Below, one piece after another: positions 1 through 9,330 of a DNA stretch of 49,851 bases. The stretch comes from Acidimicrobiaceae bacterium. Lineage in GTDB: Bacteria; Actinomycetota; Acidimicrobiia; Acidimicrobiales; Aldehydirespiratoraceae. The notes beneath the pieces were generated by a model that had not been told where the DNA came from, did no database searches, and saw only the letters and a program-made list of their open reading frames with translations. The position numbers were made by a program, and so were the translations under genes. Location of the stretch: positions 1 to 49,851 of the forward strand of contig VXWX01000160.1 of assembly GCA_009835735.1 (NCBI GenBank). The letters run 5' to 3'. How positions within the stretch are numbered: the stretch's first letter is position 1; every line of letters begins with the position of its first letter.

Positions 1-2063
1 GGGCCAAGGTGCTGGTGGCCGCGCCGGGCCTCATCGAGAGGCCCTACGTGTTCTCAGGCAACGACCGTCCTGGCGTGATCACCTCGGGTGCGGCCCGGCG
101 CTTGATCAACCTGTGGGGGGTCAAGCCTGGCGAGCGGGCGGTGGTGTTCACCGCCAACTCCGACGGCGATGCCGCCGCCGCCGACCTCGACCGGGTCGGG
201 GTCGAGATCGCTGCGGTCATCGACGGTCGCGAAGGCAAACGTGTCAGCTCGGCCCAGGGTTCGTCGAGAGCGCTGGGAGCCGTGGTGGCCGGCGGCAACC
301 GTATCGAGGCCGACTTGCTCGTGGTGGCCGCGGGCTGGACCGCACCCACTTCGTTGCTCAACATGGCCGGTGACCGGCCGGTTCACGATCCGGCTGCAGC
401 CCGCTTCTTCCCGTCGGATCCTCCCGGCAACGTCCTGGCCACCGGCGGGCTGGCCGGCGACGGCACCCTCGACGAGCTGCGCGCACACGGCGCAGCCACG
501 GGGCGCCTGGCGGCACAGCGAGCCGCCGCCGTGGCTCATCGCCTGCAGGCGATGACCGCCCGGGCCCGGCCGGTCGATGGCGACGAACCCGCCTGGGCGC
601 CCGACGAGCGCACTCCACTGGGCCGAGATCCGCATCCCGAGCTGTACCGCTCGGACACCCATGGCATGGTCGACTTCTCCGAGGACGTCGGATCCAAGGA
701 TCTGGTGGCGGCGGCCCACGAGGGCTACGACTCGGTGGAGCTGGCCAAGCGCTACACCACCTCCACCATGGGACCCTCGCAGGGCAAGCTCGAGACGGTC
801 AACACCGTCGCTGCCATCGCTGAGGCCCGGGGCGAGACCATCGCCCAGGTGGGCACCACCGTGTGGCGCCCGCCCTACGCGCCGCTCACTCTGGGCGCGC
901 TGGCCGGCCGGGTGTTCGAGCCGGTGAGGGTGTCGTCGATCCACCCGTGGCACGAGGCCAACGGCGTGAGCACGATCATCGCCGGCCAGTGGATGCGCCC
1001 CGACCACTACGGCGACCCGGCCGCAGAGGTGCGCAACGTGCGCACCAACGTCGGGCTGATCGATGTCACGCCGCTGGGCAAGCTCGACCTGCGCGGGCCC
1101 GACATCCCGAAGCTCCTCAACCTGCTCTACACCAACAAGTGGTCGAAGCTGCCGGTGGGCAAGGTGCGCTACGGAATGATGTGCGCCGAGGACGGCGTGG
1201 TGCTCGACGACGGCGTCACGGGCCGCCTTGGGGAGGACCACTACCTAATGACCACGACCAGTTCGGGCGCGGGCAGCGTGTGGGAGTGGGTCGAGAACTG
1301 GTTGCAGACCGAACGCCCCGACTGGCAGGTGCATGTCACCCCGGTTACCACCGCCTACGTCAGCATCAACGTGGCCGGCCCCAAGGCGCGGGACCTGGTC
1401 GGTCGGGTGACCGAGGGTGTGGACCTGTCGCCCGAGGCATTCCCCTACATGGAGGTCCGGCTGGCCACCGTCGCAGGGGTGGACGGATGCTTCATGTGGC
1501 GCATCGGCTTCACCGGTGAGCTGTCCTTCGAGATCCACGCCCCCTCGGGCCACGGCCTCCACGTATGGGAGGCGCTCATGGACGCGGGGCAGGACCTCGG
1601 CGTCGGGCCCTTCGGGCTCGAGGGTCAGCGCATCATGCGCCTGGAGAAGGGCCATTTCATCGTGGGCCAGGACACCGACGGCCTGACTCTGGGCCCGAGC
1701 ACCGGTCTGAGCCCGTTGATCAAGCTCGACAAGGACGACTTCGCGGGCCTGCCCGAGCTGGCCTGGGCGGCCGACCGCAGCCTGCCCATGATCGTGGCCA
1801 TACAACCCGACGACCCCAATGTGGTGCCCGACGAGGCCAGCCAGATCGTGCGGGGCAACACCAACGAGATACTGGGCCGCATCACCTCGGCCCGGATGTC
1901 GCCCACTCTGGGACGGTCGATCTGCCTGGGCCAGGTGGAGCCCGAGCTGGCCGCCGGCGGCACCAAGGTGACCGTGCTGCTGACCTCCGGCGAGCGCGTC
2001 GGCGCCACCGTTATGGACCACCACGCCCATTTCGATCCGGCGGGGGAGCGTCTCCGTGGCTGA
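1..2063 (+). CDS. soxA: Sarcosine oxidase / N-methylglutamate dehydrogenase-type alpha subunit, 5' end outside window
   Basis: The reading frame is open from the first bases of the window (codons from base 3), so this is the C-terminal ~687 residues of a protein that is usually about 950-1000 residues long. The visible part starts in the pyridine-nucleotide-disulfide-type FAD/NAD domain (ERPYVFSGNDRPGVITSGA). It continues through the family linker (VDFSEDVGSKDL, then YTTSTMGPSQGK) and ends with a GcvT-like folate domain (VGKVRYGMMCAEDGVVLDDG, GFTGELSFEI, MRLEKGHFIVGQD). The family demethylates sarcosine or N-methylglutamate in a complex of alpha, beta, gamma and delta subunits, passing the C1 unit to tetrahydrofolate. 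Its stop overlaps the GTG of the gamma-subunit gene, the normal soxBDAG/mgdABCD order. Because gmaS and mgsABC lie in the same window, it could equally be mgdC; sequence alone does not separate the two. Confidence 0.9.
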   Translation, partial: AKVLVAAPGLIERPYVFSGNDRPGVITSGAARRLINLWGVKPGERAVVFTANSDGDAAAADLDRVGVEIAAVIDGREGKRVSSAQGSSRALGAVVAGGNRIEADLLVVAAGWTAPTSLLNMAGDRPVHDPAAARFFPSDPPGNVLATGGLAGDGTLDELRAHGAATGRLAAQRAAAVAHRLQAMTARARPVDGDEPAWAPDERTPLGRDPHPELYRSDTHGMVDFSEDVGSKDLVAAAHEGYDSVELAKRYTTSTMGPSQGKLETVNTVAAIAEARGETIAQVGTTVWRPPYAPLTLGALAGRVFEPVRVSSIHPWHEANGVSTIIAGQWMRPDHYGDPAAEVRNVRTNVGLIDVTPLGKLDLRGPDIPKLLNLLYTNKWSKLPVGKVRYGMMCAEDGVVLDDGVTGRLGEDHYLMTTTSSGAGSVWEWVENWLQTERPDWQVHVTPVTTAYVSINVAGPKARDLVGRVTEGVDLSPEAFPYMEVRLATVAGVDGCFMWRIGFTGELSFEIHAPSGHGLHVWEALMDAGQDLGVGPFGLEGQRIMRLEKGHFIVGQDTDGLTLGPSTGLSPLIKLDKDDFAGLPELAWAADRSLPMIVAIQPDDPNVVPDEASQIVRGNTNEILGRITSARMSPTLGRSICLGQVEPELAAGGTKVTVLLTSGERVGATVMDHHAHFDPAGERLRG

Positions 2064-2637
2064 GTCGCCTGCCTTCGAGAGCCCGGTTGTCCGGAGCTAC
2101 GAGTTCTCCTCTGGTGGCCCCCTCATGCTGACCGACGCCAGCCCCACCACCAAGTGGCTGGTGAGGGGCGAGGCTGGGGGCGCAGTCGCCGCCCGGATGG
2201 ACGCGCCGTTCGGGTCGTCCCGGGCCGCAGAGGGCGGCGCGTTCGTGATGGGCTCCAGGCCCGGAGAGTGGATCGTTACGGGTCCCGCCGACGCGGTGGC
2301 CGAGGTTGTGGCCGGCCTCGACGGGTTGGACTCGTCCGAGTTCGTGACCGCTCTCGACTGGACTCACGGTCGGGCCCTCTTCCTGGTCACCGGGACGGAC
2401 GCGTCCCGGATGCTCGAGAAGGTGTGCAGCCTCGACTGGTCCGACGCCATGACGCCCGACGGCGCGGTGGCCTCCGCCTCGGTGGCCAAGGTCACCTGCG
2501 ACATCGCCCGCTACGACGGTGACAGCGCACCCACGTACATGATCTTCTGCGACCGTTCCTTCGGCCAGTACCTGTTCGACGCTCTCATCGACGCAGGTGA
2601 CGAGTTCGGCCTCGCTGTCGGCCTCCCCAACGGCTAA
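2056..2637 (+). CDS. soxG: Sarcosine oxidase / N-methylglutamate dehydrogenase-type gamma subunit
   Basis: 193 residues from GTG at 2056, overlapping the end of the alpha-subunit gene by 8 bases, which implies translational coupling. The protein is a small GcvT-fold relative with the SoxG pattern: an N-terminal strand region (PLMLTDASPTTKWLVRG), GSRPGEWIVTGP in the middle, then the LDWTHGRALFLVTG and MLEKVCSLDW segments. Length and position after the alpha gene match SoxG/MgdD, a structural subunit that helps form the folate and flavin site of the heterotetramer. The soxB and soxD equivalents would lie upstream of the window. A gap of 130 bases follows before the cytochrome gene; a TATCCT (2696-2701) there could be a -10 element but has no convincing -35. 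Confidence 0.88.
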   Translation: MAESPAFESPVVRSYEFSSGGPLMLTDASPTTKWLVRGEAGGAVAARMDAPFGSSRAAEGGAFVMGSRPGEWIVTGPADAVAEVVAGLDGLDSSEFVTALDWTHGRALFLVTGTDASRMLEKVCSLDWSDAMTPDGAVASASVAKVTCDIARYDGDSAPTYMIFCDRSFGQYLFDALIDAGDEFGLAVGLPNG

Positions 2638-2767
2638 CCGGCTCCCGGCCGCAAGTCGCCTTTCGCCGAGGGCAGCCAAGCGCGGCGAGACCGCCTATCC
2701 TCATGTCGCCGGGGCTCGCCGCTCCGGCGTCGTCCGGTCCGCCCCCCACCGCCGATGGAGACGCTAA

Positions 2768-3595
2768 GTGGTCGAGGTACCTGAGTATCTGCTCCAGCGC
2801 TCGCGTGAGCGACGAGCCGAGCTGACCGGTACCGAACCCGCAGACGCCGGCGACGCCGCGCCCGGCGCCGAAACCCCGTCTCCCGCTGCTCCGGCAGCCG
2901 CCGCCGCGGTGCCGGCGCCGGCTGCTCCCGTTCCCATTCCTGAGGCCGCTCCGCCGCCTCCCCCCGAACCGGACCCGGCCTACGTCCAGGCCGCCCGCGC
3001 CCGCAAGCGGATGCCCTACTGGGCAGCGTCGGTGATGGTGTTCCTGCCGATCTGGGCCATCTTCTACGTGGGAATGCTTGAACCGCCCGATTCCGAGGAG
3101 CTGGTGCTGGTCGACAACGGTGCCACCGTGTACAGCACGTGTGCCTCGTGCCACGGCGCCGACGGCTCGGGCACGGCCACGGGCCGCCAGCTCAACAACG
3201 GCGAGCTGCTGCTCACCTTCGGCCCGGCGCCCGGGTTCGACGGTCTGGCCCACCACCTGTCCTGGGTGTATCTGGGCACGGCCGACACCAAGCGCCTGGG
3301 ACTCGACTTCTACGGCAACCCGGACCGGCCCGACGGCCAGCGCGAGGTGGACAGCTTCGCCAGCGGCATGAGTGGCTTCTCCAATCTGAGCCTGGAGGAC
3401 CTGGTCTCGGTGGTGTACTACGAGCGGGTCGTCCACGGCGGTCTGGACGCCGACACGGCCGCGCTCGAAGAAGAGATGCTGCTCGCTCTGGTGGCCGATG
3501 CACCAACCTTCGAAACCGGCTCGCCCGACGAGATCAGCGCCCTGCTAACCGAGTCCGCTGTGGGTCACGGCATCGATCTCGCCGCCGGCGAGTAG
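2768..3595 (+). CDS. Membrane-anchored monohaem cytochrome c
   Basis: 275 residues from GTG at 2768, preceded by GGAGACG. The N-terminus is a long Ala/Pro-rich, low-complexity stretch (about residues 20-75), followed by one membrane span (YWAASVMVFLPIWAIFYVGM). The exported domain carries a single CASCH haem-binding motif (CxxCH) with GADGSG just after it; a likely axial Met lies in FASGMSGF. This fold belongs to class I cytochromes c anchored outside the membrane, acting as electron carriers between quinol-oxidising complexes or dehydrogenases and terminal oxidases. It follows the sarcosine-oxidase-type genes by 130 bases and precedes pgi by 28, so a role as electron acceptor for the flavoproteins is possible but unproven. 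The last ~70 residues are acidic and have no recognised domain. Confidence 0.85.
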   Translation: MVEVPEYLLQRSRERRAELTGTEPADAGDAAPGAETPSPAAPAAAAAVPAPAAPVPIPEAAPPPPPEPDPAYVQAARARKRMPYWAASVMVFLPIWAIFYVGMLEPPDSEELVLVDNGATVYSTCASCHGADGSGTATGRQLNNGELLLTFGPAPGFDGLAHHLSWVYLGTADTKRLGLDFYGNPDRPDGQREVDSFASGMSGFSNLSLEDLVSVVYYERVVHGGLDADTAALEEEMLLALVADAPTFETGSPDEISALLTESAVGHGIDLAAGE

Positions 3596-3623
3596 CGGGT
3601 CGGGCCACCGGAGGCCCACCCCA

Positions 3624-5270
3624 ATGCTCCCCAGCGACGCCGCCGCCAGCGACATCACGGCCACCTCCGAGTGGGCCGCGCTGGCCCGTCACGCCCGTGA
3701 GCTGCAAGCCGGAGGCGTCGATCTGGCGGCGCTGTCCGAGGCCGACCCGGACCGGCCGGGGCGCTGCACCTCGACCGCGGGCCAACTGGTGATCGACTGG
3801 TCCCGGCATCTGGTCACCGATACCACTGTCGAGCTGCTGCTGGCCCTGGCCGAGCGGGCCGGCGTGGCAGCGCGGATCGAGGCGATGCTGGGGGGCGAGC
3901 CGGTCAACGTCACGGACGGCCGAGCCGTTCTTCACACCGCCCTGCGGGCTCCGGCTGGCGAGGCCGTTGTGACCGGAGGGGTTGACGTGGCGCCGGCCAT
4001 CGCCGCCGAGCATGAACGGATGGGGGCCTTCGTTCGGGCGCTGCGCTCCGGGGAGAGGCGAGGGGCCACGGATCTGCCGATCCGCACGGTCGTGAACATC
4101 GGGATCGGCGGTTCGCAGCTGGGGCCGGCCATGGCCCACGAGGCGCTGGCCGCCTTTCGTTCGGGTGGCATCGAGTGCCGGTTCGTGTCGAACATCGACC
4201 CGGCCGCGCTGGCTGCTGGCCTGGACGGCCTCGACCCGGCCGAGACGCTATTCATCGTGGTGTCGAAGGGTTTCGCCACCGCCGAGACGCTGGCCAATGC
4301 CCGCGCCGCCCGGACCTGGGCCGCGTCGGTGCTCGGTCTTAAGGCCGCGGGCCAGCACTTCGTGGCGGTGACCGCGAGCCGGGACGAGGCGGTTGAGTTC
4401 GGCATCGAGCCTGACAATGTCTTCGCGACGTGGGACTGGGTCGGCGGCCGCTTCTCGATGGGGTCCGCGGCGGGTCTGGCCGTGATGACAGCCATCGGCG
4501 AGGAGAACTTCGCGGCGATGCTGGCCGGGATGCGAACCATCGACGAGCACGTGGCTGCGGGGCCGGCGGCCAGCATCCCCATGCTGCTGGGCCTGCTGTC
4601 GGTGTGGTACCGCAACTTCTGGGGATTCCAGACGCGGGCAGTGGTGCCGTACTCGGAGAGGCTGCGATTGTTCCCGGTCTGGTTGCAGCAGGTGATCATG
4701 GAGTCCAACGGCAAGAGGATCCGTCTCGACGGCAGCCCCGTGGGCTGCGAGACCGCCGAGATCGTGTGGGGCGGCGTGGGCACTGATAGCCAGCACTCCT
4801 TCCACCAGCTGCTGCACCAGGGCACCACGGTCGTGCCGGCCGACTTCATCGTGCTGGCCCGCGCCGATGCGGATGTAGCCGGTCTTCCCGGCGCGGCCGA
4901 GCGCCACGAGGCGCTGGTGGCCAACTGTTTCGCCCAGGCCGCCGCGCTGGCCTTCGGCACCCCGGCGGCGGAGGACGACCCCCATCGCGAACTGCCCGGG
5001 AACCGCCCGTCCACTGTCGTGATGGCGCCCGAACTCACCCCGTCGGTGCTCGGCCAGCTAGTGGCGCTCTACGAGCATCAAACGGTGATGCAAGGAGCCG
5101 TCTGGGGCATCAACAGCTTCGACCAGTTCGGCGTGGAACTCGGCAAGACCCTGGCCGACGCCATAGTCGACGACTTACAGGCCGGCACCGCTCCAACCGA
5201 CACCGACACCGACCACGACCCATCCACTAAGTCGCTGCTCGCTCACTACGAGCGCTTGCGTGAGGGTTAA
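3624..5270 (+). CDS. pgi: Glucose-6-phosphate isomerase
   Basis: 548 residues, interconverting glucose-6-phosphate and fructose-6-phosphate in the cytoplasm. Diagnostic segments in order: NIGIGGSQLGP (substrate loop), DWVGGRFSMGSAAGL (PGI signature), MESNGK (catalytic Glu), HSFHQ (ring-opening His) and GINSFDQFGVELGK (catalytic Lys). Length fits the bacterial family. One deviation: the phosphate-binding SKTFTTxET-type loop reads SKGFATAET, with Gly216 in place of Thr. The start ATG has GGAGG 10 bases upstream. The C-terminus carries a Thr/Asp-rich run (TDTDTDHD) before the final helix. It converges with the YceI gene, leaving 16 bases between the stops. Confidence 0.95.
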   Translation: MLPSDAAASDITATSEWAALARHARELQAGGVDLAALSEADPDRPGRCTSTAGQLVIDWSRHLVTDTTVELLLALAERAGVAARIEAMLGGEPVNVTDGRAVLHTALRAPAGEAVVTGGVDVAPAIAAEHERMGAFVRALRSGERRGATDLPIRTVVNIGIGGSQLGPAMAHEALAAFRSGGIECRFVSNIDPAALAAGLDGLDPAETLFIVVSKGFATAETLANARAARTWAASVLGLKAAGQHFVAVTASRDEAVEFGIEPDNVFATWDWVGGRFSMGSAAGLAVMTAIGEENFAAMLAGMRTIDEHVAAGPAASIPMLLGLLSVWYRNFWGFQTRAVVPYSERLRLFPVWLQQVIMESNGKRIRLDGSPVGCETAEIVWGGVGTDSQHSFHQLLHQGTTVVPADFIVLARADADVAGLPGAAERHEALVANCFAQAAALAFGTPAAEDDPHRELPGNRPSTVVMAPELTPSVLGQLVALYEHQTVMQGAVWGINSFDQFGVELGKTLADAIVDDLQAGTAPTDTDTDHDPSTKSLLAHYERLREG

Positions 5271-5286
5271 CCGCTGCAACGAGGCG

Positions 5287-6219
5287 TCAGCGGGTGAAGA
5301 GCAGTTGGAACTCCATGATTCCGTGGTCCTCGACCGATACGACTACGGGTGCGGTCGGTGCGGTCACGCCGTAGTCGCTGAAGACCACGTCGCTGGAACC
5401 GACGGCCACGATGATGTCGCCCACGAGCTGGGCCTGCAGGTCGAAGGCGACCCGGTTGGTGACGCCCTTGATGGTCAGGTCGCCCTCGGCTGATCCTGAG
5501 AACGGCTCGCCGTCGGCCATGCCGGCCGGCAGCGCCACCGGCTCCACCAGGGTGAAGATCGCCTGGGGGTACTCGCTGGTGTTCAGGGCCCCGTAGATCC
5601 TGCCGTCGCGGAAGCTGTTGTCGGTCCGCAGCGTCGACATGGTCACCTCCACGGTTGCCGCCACCAGCGCCGTGTTGCTCAGCTCGATCGAGCCCGCAAC
5701 GTCTGCGGTGCGCCCCACTGCGGTGAAGTCGCCGATGTTGTTCAGCACCTCGTCCACCCGGAACCCGGCGAAGCTCACGGTCGGCTCGCCCTGGAGGTCG
5801 CCGGCGTCGTCGGCCACCTGCACGGTCCACACTCCGTCCAGGTCACCGGATGAGCCCGCCGTCTGATCCTCCGACATGGCATCAGCGTCGATGTCGGTGT
5901 CAGCGGCGCTTTCGACGGCAGTGTTCGTTGTGGAGACGGTCTCGTCCAGCGCATCATCCGATGTGCTGCCGGCATCTTGGCCCTCCGCGGTGGATGTGCC
6001 TGTCGAGGATGCGTCAGCGCTGTCATCGGTTGATGTGTCTGCTGAGGGCGTGTCCGGGCTGTCACCGGTTGTGTCGGCTGCCTCGATCCGAGCCACCGTC
6101 GTCTCCAGGTCGACCGCCTCGGGGGCTTCGTCCCGGGTCAGGAGATACACGGCCACCACGGCGACGATCAGTACGACAACGGCCACAACCGCAGCAATGA
6201 CGATCTTGATGCGCTTCAT
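5287..6219 (-). CDS. YceI-family lipid-binding-type protein with N-terminal membrane anchor
   Basis: 310 residues. Residues ~5-27 form one hydrophobic segment (VIAAVVAVVVLIVAVVAVYL), then about 100 residues of Ser/Thr/Asp-rich linker, then a YceI domain (about residues 130-310) with the family's WTVQ start, the TVEVTMSTLRTDNSFRDGR core, and GDLTIKGVTNRVAFDL. YceI proteins are beta-barrel lipocalin-like carriers of isoprenoid or amide lipids. This one would sit outside the membrane on a flexible tether. Its ATG overlaps the TGA of hemL by ATGA, so it is translated from the heme operon's 3' end. The functional link to heme synthesis is unknown. Confidence 0.87.
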   Translation of the reverse strand: MKRIKIVIAAVVAVVVLIVAVVAVYLLTRDEAPEAVDLETTVARIEAADTTGDSPDTPSADTSTDDSADASSTGTSTAEGQDAGSTSDDALDETVSTTNTAVESAADTDIDADAMSEDQTAGSSGDLDGVWTVQVADDAGDLQGEPTVSFAGFRVDEVLNNIGDFTAVGRTADVAGSIELSNTALVAATVEVTMSTLRTDNSFRDGRIYGALNTSEYPQAIFTLVEPVALPAGMADGEPFSGSAEGDLTIKGVTNRVAFDLQAQLVGDIIVAVGSSDVVFSDYGVTAPTAPVVVSVEDHGIMEFQLLFTR

Positions 6220-7505
6220 CCCTCCGGACCCCTCTCCATCTCGCTGGCCGTAGCAGCGGCGGCGGCCACGGTTGCCTCGATCTCGGCATCGGTGTGGGCT
6301 AGCGACGGGAAGATGGCCTCGTAGGCCCCCGGCGCGAAGGCCACACCCCGCCGCAGCATCCCGTGGAAGAACGGCGGATAACGGCCGTTATCGGCCGCTT
6401 TGCGGGCCTCGTCGAAGTCACGCGGAGCGTCCTCGGTGAAGAACAGGCCGAGCAGGGGACCCACCCGCGGCACCACCGCAGTCACCCCGGCCGACGCGAA
6501 GGCGCTCTCAAGGCCCTCCTGCAACGCGGCCGCAGTCGACTCCAGCCGCACGTACGCGTCGTCGTCGAGCAAGCCCAGCACGGCCAGCCCAGCCGCGGTG
6601 GCCAGGGGGTTACCCGACAGTGTCCCCGCCTGGTACACGCCGCCCAGGGGCGCCAGCCCGGACATGATCTCCGTCGAGGCTCCGAAGGCACCCACCGGCA
6701 GCCCGCCTCCGATGACCTTGCCGAAGCACCAGATGTCGGGCCGCACTCCGAACCACTCGGCGGCGCCACCCCGGCAGAGCCGGAACCCGGTGATCACCTC
6801 GTCGAAGAGCAGCAGCGCACCGACCGCGTCGCAGGCGTCGCGCAGTCCCTGAAGGAAGCCGGGCTCCGGGGCCACCAGACCCATGTTGGCCGCCACCGGC
6901 TCCACGCACACCACCGCCACCGTCTCGTCGAGCTCGGGCACCACGTTGTAGGGCGCCACGATGGTGTCGGCCACCGCGCCGGCGGTCACTCCCTCCGATC
7001 CGGCCAAGCCCTGCTGGGCAACGCCCGATCCGCCCGCCACCAGCAGAGAATCGCTGTGGCCGTGGTAGCAGCCCGCGAACTTCACCACTGTCGGGCGGCC
7101 GGTCACGCCCCGTGCGAGCCGCACCGCCGACATCACCGCCTCGGTTCCGCTGTTGGTCAGCCGCACCATCTCCAGGCCCGCCACCCGGGCACACATCTCC
7201 TCGGCCATCAAGACTTCGTCGCGGGTGGGCGCGCCGTAGCTGGTGCCCCGCCCGGCCGCCCGCCGCACGGCTTCGACCACCGCCGGGTGAGCGTGGCCGC
7301 AGATGCCCGGCCCGTAGCTCTGCACGTAGTCGATGTAGCGGCGGCCCTCCACGTCATAGGTGAACGGACCGGAGGCCTCTGCCACGAAATAGGGGGTGCC
7401 CCCCACGGAGCGGAAGGCCCGCACCGGCGAGTTGACCCCGCCGGGGATGACCCGCTGGGCCCGCTCGAACAGCGCCTCGTTGGTGAGGGACTGGTCGCTG
7501 CTCAC
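6216..7505 (-). CDS. hemL: Glutamate-1-semialdehyde 2,1-aminomutase
   Basis: About 429 residues; PLP enzyme converting glutamate-1-semialdehyde to 5-aminolevulinate in the C5 heme pathway. Seen: NEALFERAQRVIPGGVNSPVRAF at the start (given here as a location marker), VRLTNSGTEAVMSAVRLAR (phosphate-binding), LLLFDEVITGFR (PLP Asp), and FGKVIGGGLPVGAFGAS with the Schiff-base Lys. The open frame continues 40 codons upstream to 7625, but that would overlap hemB and adds arginine-rich sequence absent from the family; the GTG at 7505, followed by SSDQSLTNEAL, gives the usual N-terminus. It is the last heme gene of the cluster and overlaps the YceI gene by ATGA. Confidence 0.95.
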   Translation of the reverse strand: MSSDQSLTNEALFERAQRVIPGGVNSPVRAFRSVGGTPYFVAEASGPFTYDVEGRRYIDYVQSYGPGICGHAHPAVVEAVRRAAGRGTSYGAPTRDEVLMAEEMCARVAGLEMVRLTNSGTEAVMSAVRLARGVTGRPTVVKFAGCYHGHSDSLLVAGGSGVAQQGLAGSEGVTAGAVADTIVAPYNVVPELDETVAVVCVEPVAANMGLVAPEPGFLQGLRDACDAVGALLLFDEVITGFRLCRGGAAEWFGVRPDIWCFGKVIGGGLPVGAFGASTEIMSGLAPLGGVYQAGTLSGNPLATAAGLAVLGLLDDDAYVRLESTAAALQEGLESAFASAGVTAVVPRVGPLLGLFFTEDAPRDFDEARKAADNGRYPPFFHGMLRRGVAFAPGAYEAIFPSLAHTDAEIEATVAAAAATASEMERGPEG

Positions 7506-7545
7506 GGCCGTGCTTCGTTGGTGTCGGCGTCGCGTTCCGCGTCGC

Positions 7546-8526
7546 TCATTGCAGGGCCTCGGCCAGGCGGCGGGCGAAGTAGGTGAGCACCACGTCGGCG
7601 CCGGCCCGGCGGATGGCGAGGACATGCTCGTGGGCCACCGCGTCGAGGTCGAGCCAGCCCCGCTCGGCGGCGGCGCACACCATGGAGTACTCGCCCGACA
7701 CGTGGTAGGCGGCCAGCGGCACGTCGAAGGTGCGCCGTGCGGCCGAGATCACATCCAAGAAGGCCAGCGCGGGCTTGACCATCACCATGTCGGCGCCCTC
7801 GGCCAGATCCAGGCGGATCTCCTCGATGGCCTCCCGGGCACCGGCCACGTCCTGCTGGTAGGTGCGGCGGTCGCCCCCGCCAGCGATGGTCACGTCCACC
7901 GCGTCGCGGAACGGCCCGTACAGCGCGGTGGCGTACTTGGCCGAGTAGGCGAGGATGGCCGTCTGCTCGAAGCCCGAGTCGTCGAGGGCGCCCCTGATCG
8001 CACCGACCTGGCCGTCCATCATCCCCGACGGGGCCACGATGTCGGCCCCCGCGGTGGCCTGGGCCAGCGCGATGCGGGCGTAGATCTCCAGGGTGGCGTC
8101 GTTATCCACGTCGCCGCGGCCGTCGAGCACGCCGCAGTGGCCGTGGTCGGTGTACTCGTCCATGCACAGATCGGCGATCAACACGATGTCATCGCCGAGA
8201 TCGGAGCGCAGGTCGGCCAGAGCCACCTGCACGATCCCATCGGGATTCCAGGCCTCCGACCCGGTGGGATCCTTGTGCTCGGGCACGCCGAACAGCACCA
8301 CCGCTCCGATCCCTAGGGAATGCAACTCCTTGACCTCGGTCTGCAGCGACGCGCGGGTGTGTTGGAACTGTCCCGGCATCGAGACGATGGGCTGGGGTTC
8401 GTCGATCCCTTCCCGCACGAACAGCGGCGCGATGAAGTCCGCCGGATCGAGCCGGTGCTCGGCCACCAGCCGGCGGAGGGCCGGGGTCCGGCGCAGCCGA
8501 CGCATGCGCCGCTGCGGGAAACTCAC
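7546..8526 (-). CDS. hemB: Delta-aminolevulinic acid dehydratase (porphobilinogen synthase)
   Basis: 326 residues; condenses two 5-aminolevulinate molecules to porphobilinogen. Both active-site lysines are visible, in YSAKYATALYGPFRDAV and in DMVMVKPALAFLDVI. The metal loop reads CMDEYTDHGHC: the first and third cysteines of the zinc-type loop are present but the middle one is Asp, an intermediate between zinc and magnesium types that I associate with actinobacteria. Start ATG at 8526 gives MSFPQRRMRRLRRTPALRR, the usual N-terminus. It follows hemD with 9 bases between and precedes hemL by 40. Confidence 0.96.
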   Translation of the reverse strand: MSFPQRRMRRLRRTPALRRLVAEHRLDPADFIAPLFVREGIDEPQPIVSMPGQFQHTRASLQTEVKELHSLGIGAVVLFGVPEHKDPTGSEAWNPDGIVQVALADLRSDLGDDIVLIADLCMDEYTDHGHCGVLDGRGDVDNDATLEIYARIALAQATAGADIVAPSGMMDGQVGAIRGALDDSGFEQTAILAYSAKYATALYGPFRDAVDVTIAGGGDRRTYQQDVAGAREAIEEIRLDLAEGADMVMVKPALAFLDVISAARRTFDVPLAAYHVSGEYSMVCAAAERGWLDLDAVAHEHVLAIRRAGADVVLTYFARRLAEALQ

Positions 8527-8535
8527 CCTGCGAGG

Positions 8536-9330
8536 CTACCCAGCGTCGTCGGGCGCCGACCACGGGCGGGCGTGGCCGACCAGGGCGGCCACCACGCCGT
8601 CGATGGTGTGCTCGGGTGCCTCCACGGTGACTTCGAGGCCGTGGGAGGCTGCCGTGGCCGACGTCGCCGGGCCGATAGAGGCCACCAGGGGCGGGATTGC
8701 GTCGGCGCCGACCTCGGCCACCAGACGGGTGACCGTGGACGACGAGGTGAACACCACACCGTCGGAGGCAGCTACCGCCCGGCGCTGGTCGTCGGTCAGG
8801 CGGGCGGCCACGTTTCGGTAGGCGGCCACGTCCAGCACCTCCCAGCCGGCGTCTCGCAGGCTGTCGGGCAGCACCGGGCGTGCGACCGCGGCCCGGGCCA
8901 GCACCACGAGGCTGCCGCTGCGCCCGGAGCCGGGTGCCGGGAACGCTTGCACCAGACCCTCAGCGATCGATCGGTCGGGCACCAGCCGCACGGTCAGCCC
9001 CACCGCGGCGGCCCGGGCTGCAGTGCCCGGACCGATGGCCGCGACGTTGACGCCGGTGGCCAGCGGCCCGGCGGCGGCCGCTCGCTCGGCCCCGTTCGGG
9101 CTGGTGACCACCAGCCAGTCTCCCCGCTGAAGCCGGGCCAGCGCCGCCTGCAGTCCGGCTCCCCCGTCGGCAGGATCGGTGATGGCGATGACCGGGGCGC
9201 TGACCACCTCGGCACCGGCCGCGGCCAGCCCGTCGGTCAAGGGCTGGGCCTGGTGGCGCGGCCGGCAAACCACGATCTTCAGCCCGGCGAGCGGCTTGGG
9301 TGCATGAGGCCGGGGCCGCGCCGGGCTCAT
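8536..9330 (-). CDS. hemD: Uroporphyrinogen-III synthase
   Basis: 264 residues from the ATG at 9330, which overlaps the TGA of hemC (ATGA). A start 33 bases upstream is possible but would run further into hemC. The two-lobed HemD fold is recognisable from LAGLKIVVCRPRHQAQPL, LARLQRGDWLVVTSPNGAE, NVAAIGPGTAARAAAVGL and DGVVFTSSSTVTRLV; sequence conservation in this family is low, so position between hemC and hemB is also important evidence. It closes hydroxymethylbilane with inversion of ring D. No methyltransferase (CobA) domain is fused, unlike many actinobacterial HemD proteins. Confidence 0.9.
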   Translation of the reverse strand: MSPARPRPHAPKPLAGLKIVVCRPRHQAQPLTDGLAAAGAEVVSAPVIAITDPADGGAGLQAALARLQRGDWLVVTSPNGAERAAAAGPLATGVNVAAIGPGTAARAAAVGLTVRLVPDRSIAEGLVQAFPAPGSGRSGSLVVLARAAVARPVLPDSLRDAGWEVLDVAAYRNVAARLTDDQRRAVAASDGVVFTSSSTVTRLVAEVGADAIPPLVASIGPATSATAASHGLEVTVEAPEHTIDGVVAALVGHARPWSAPDDAG

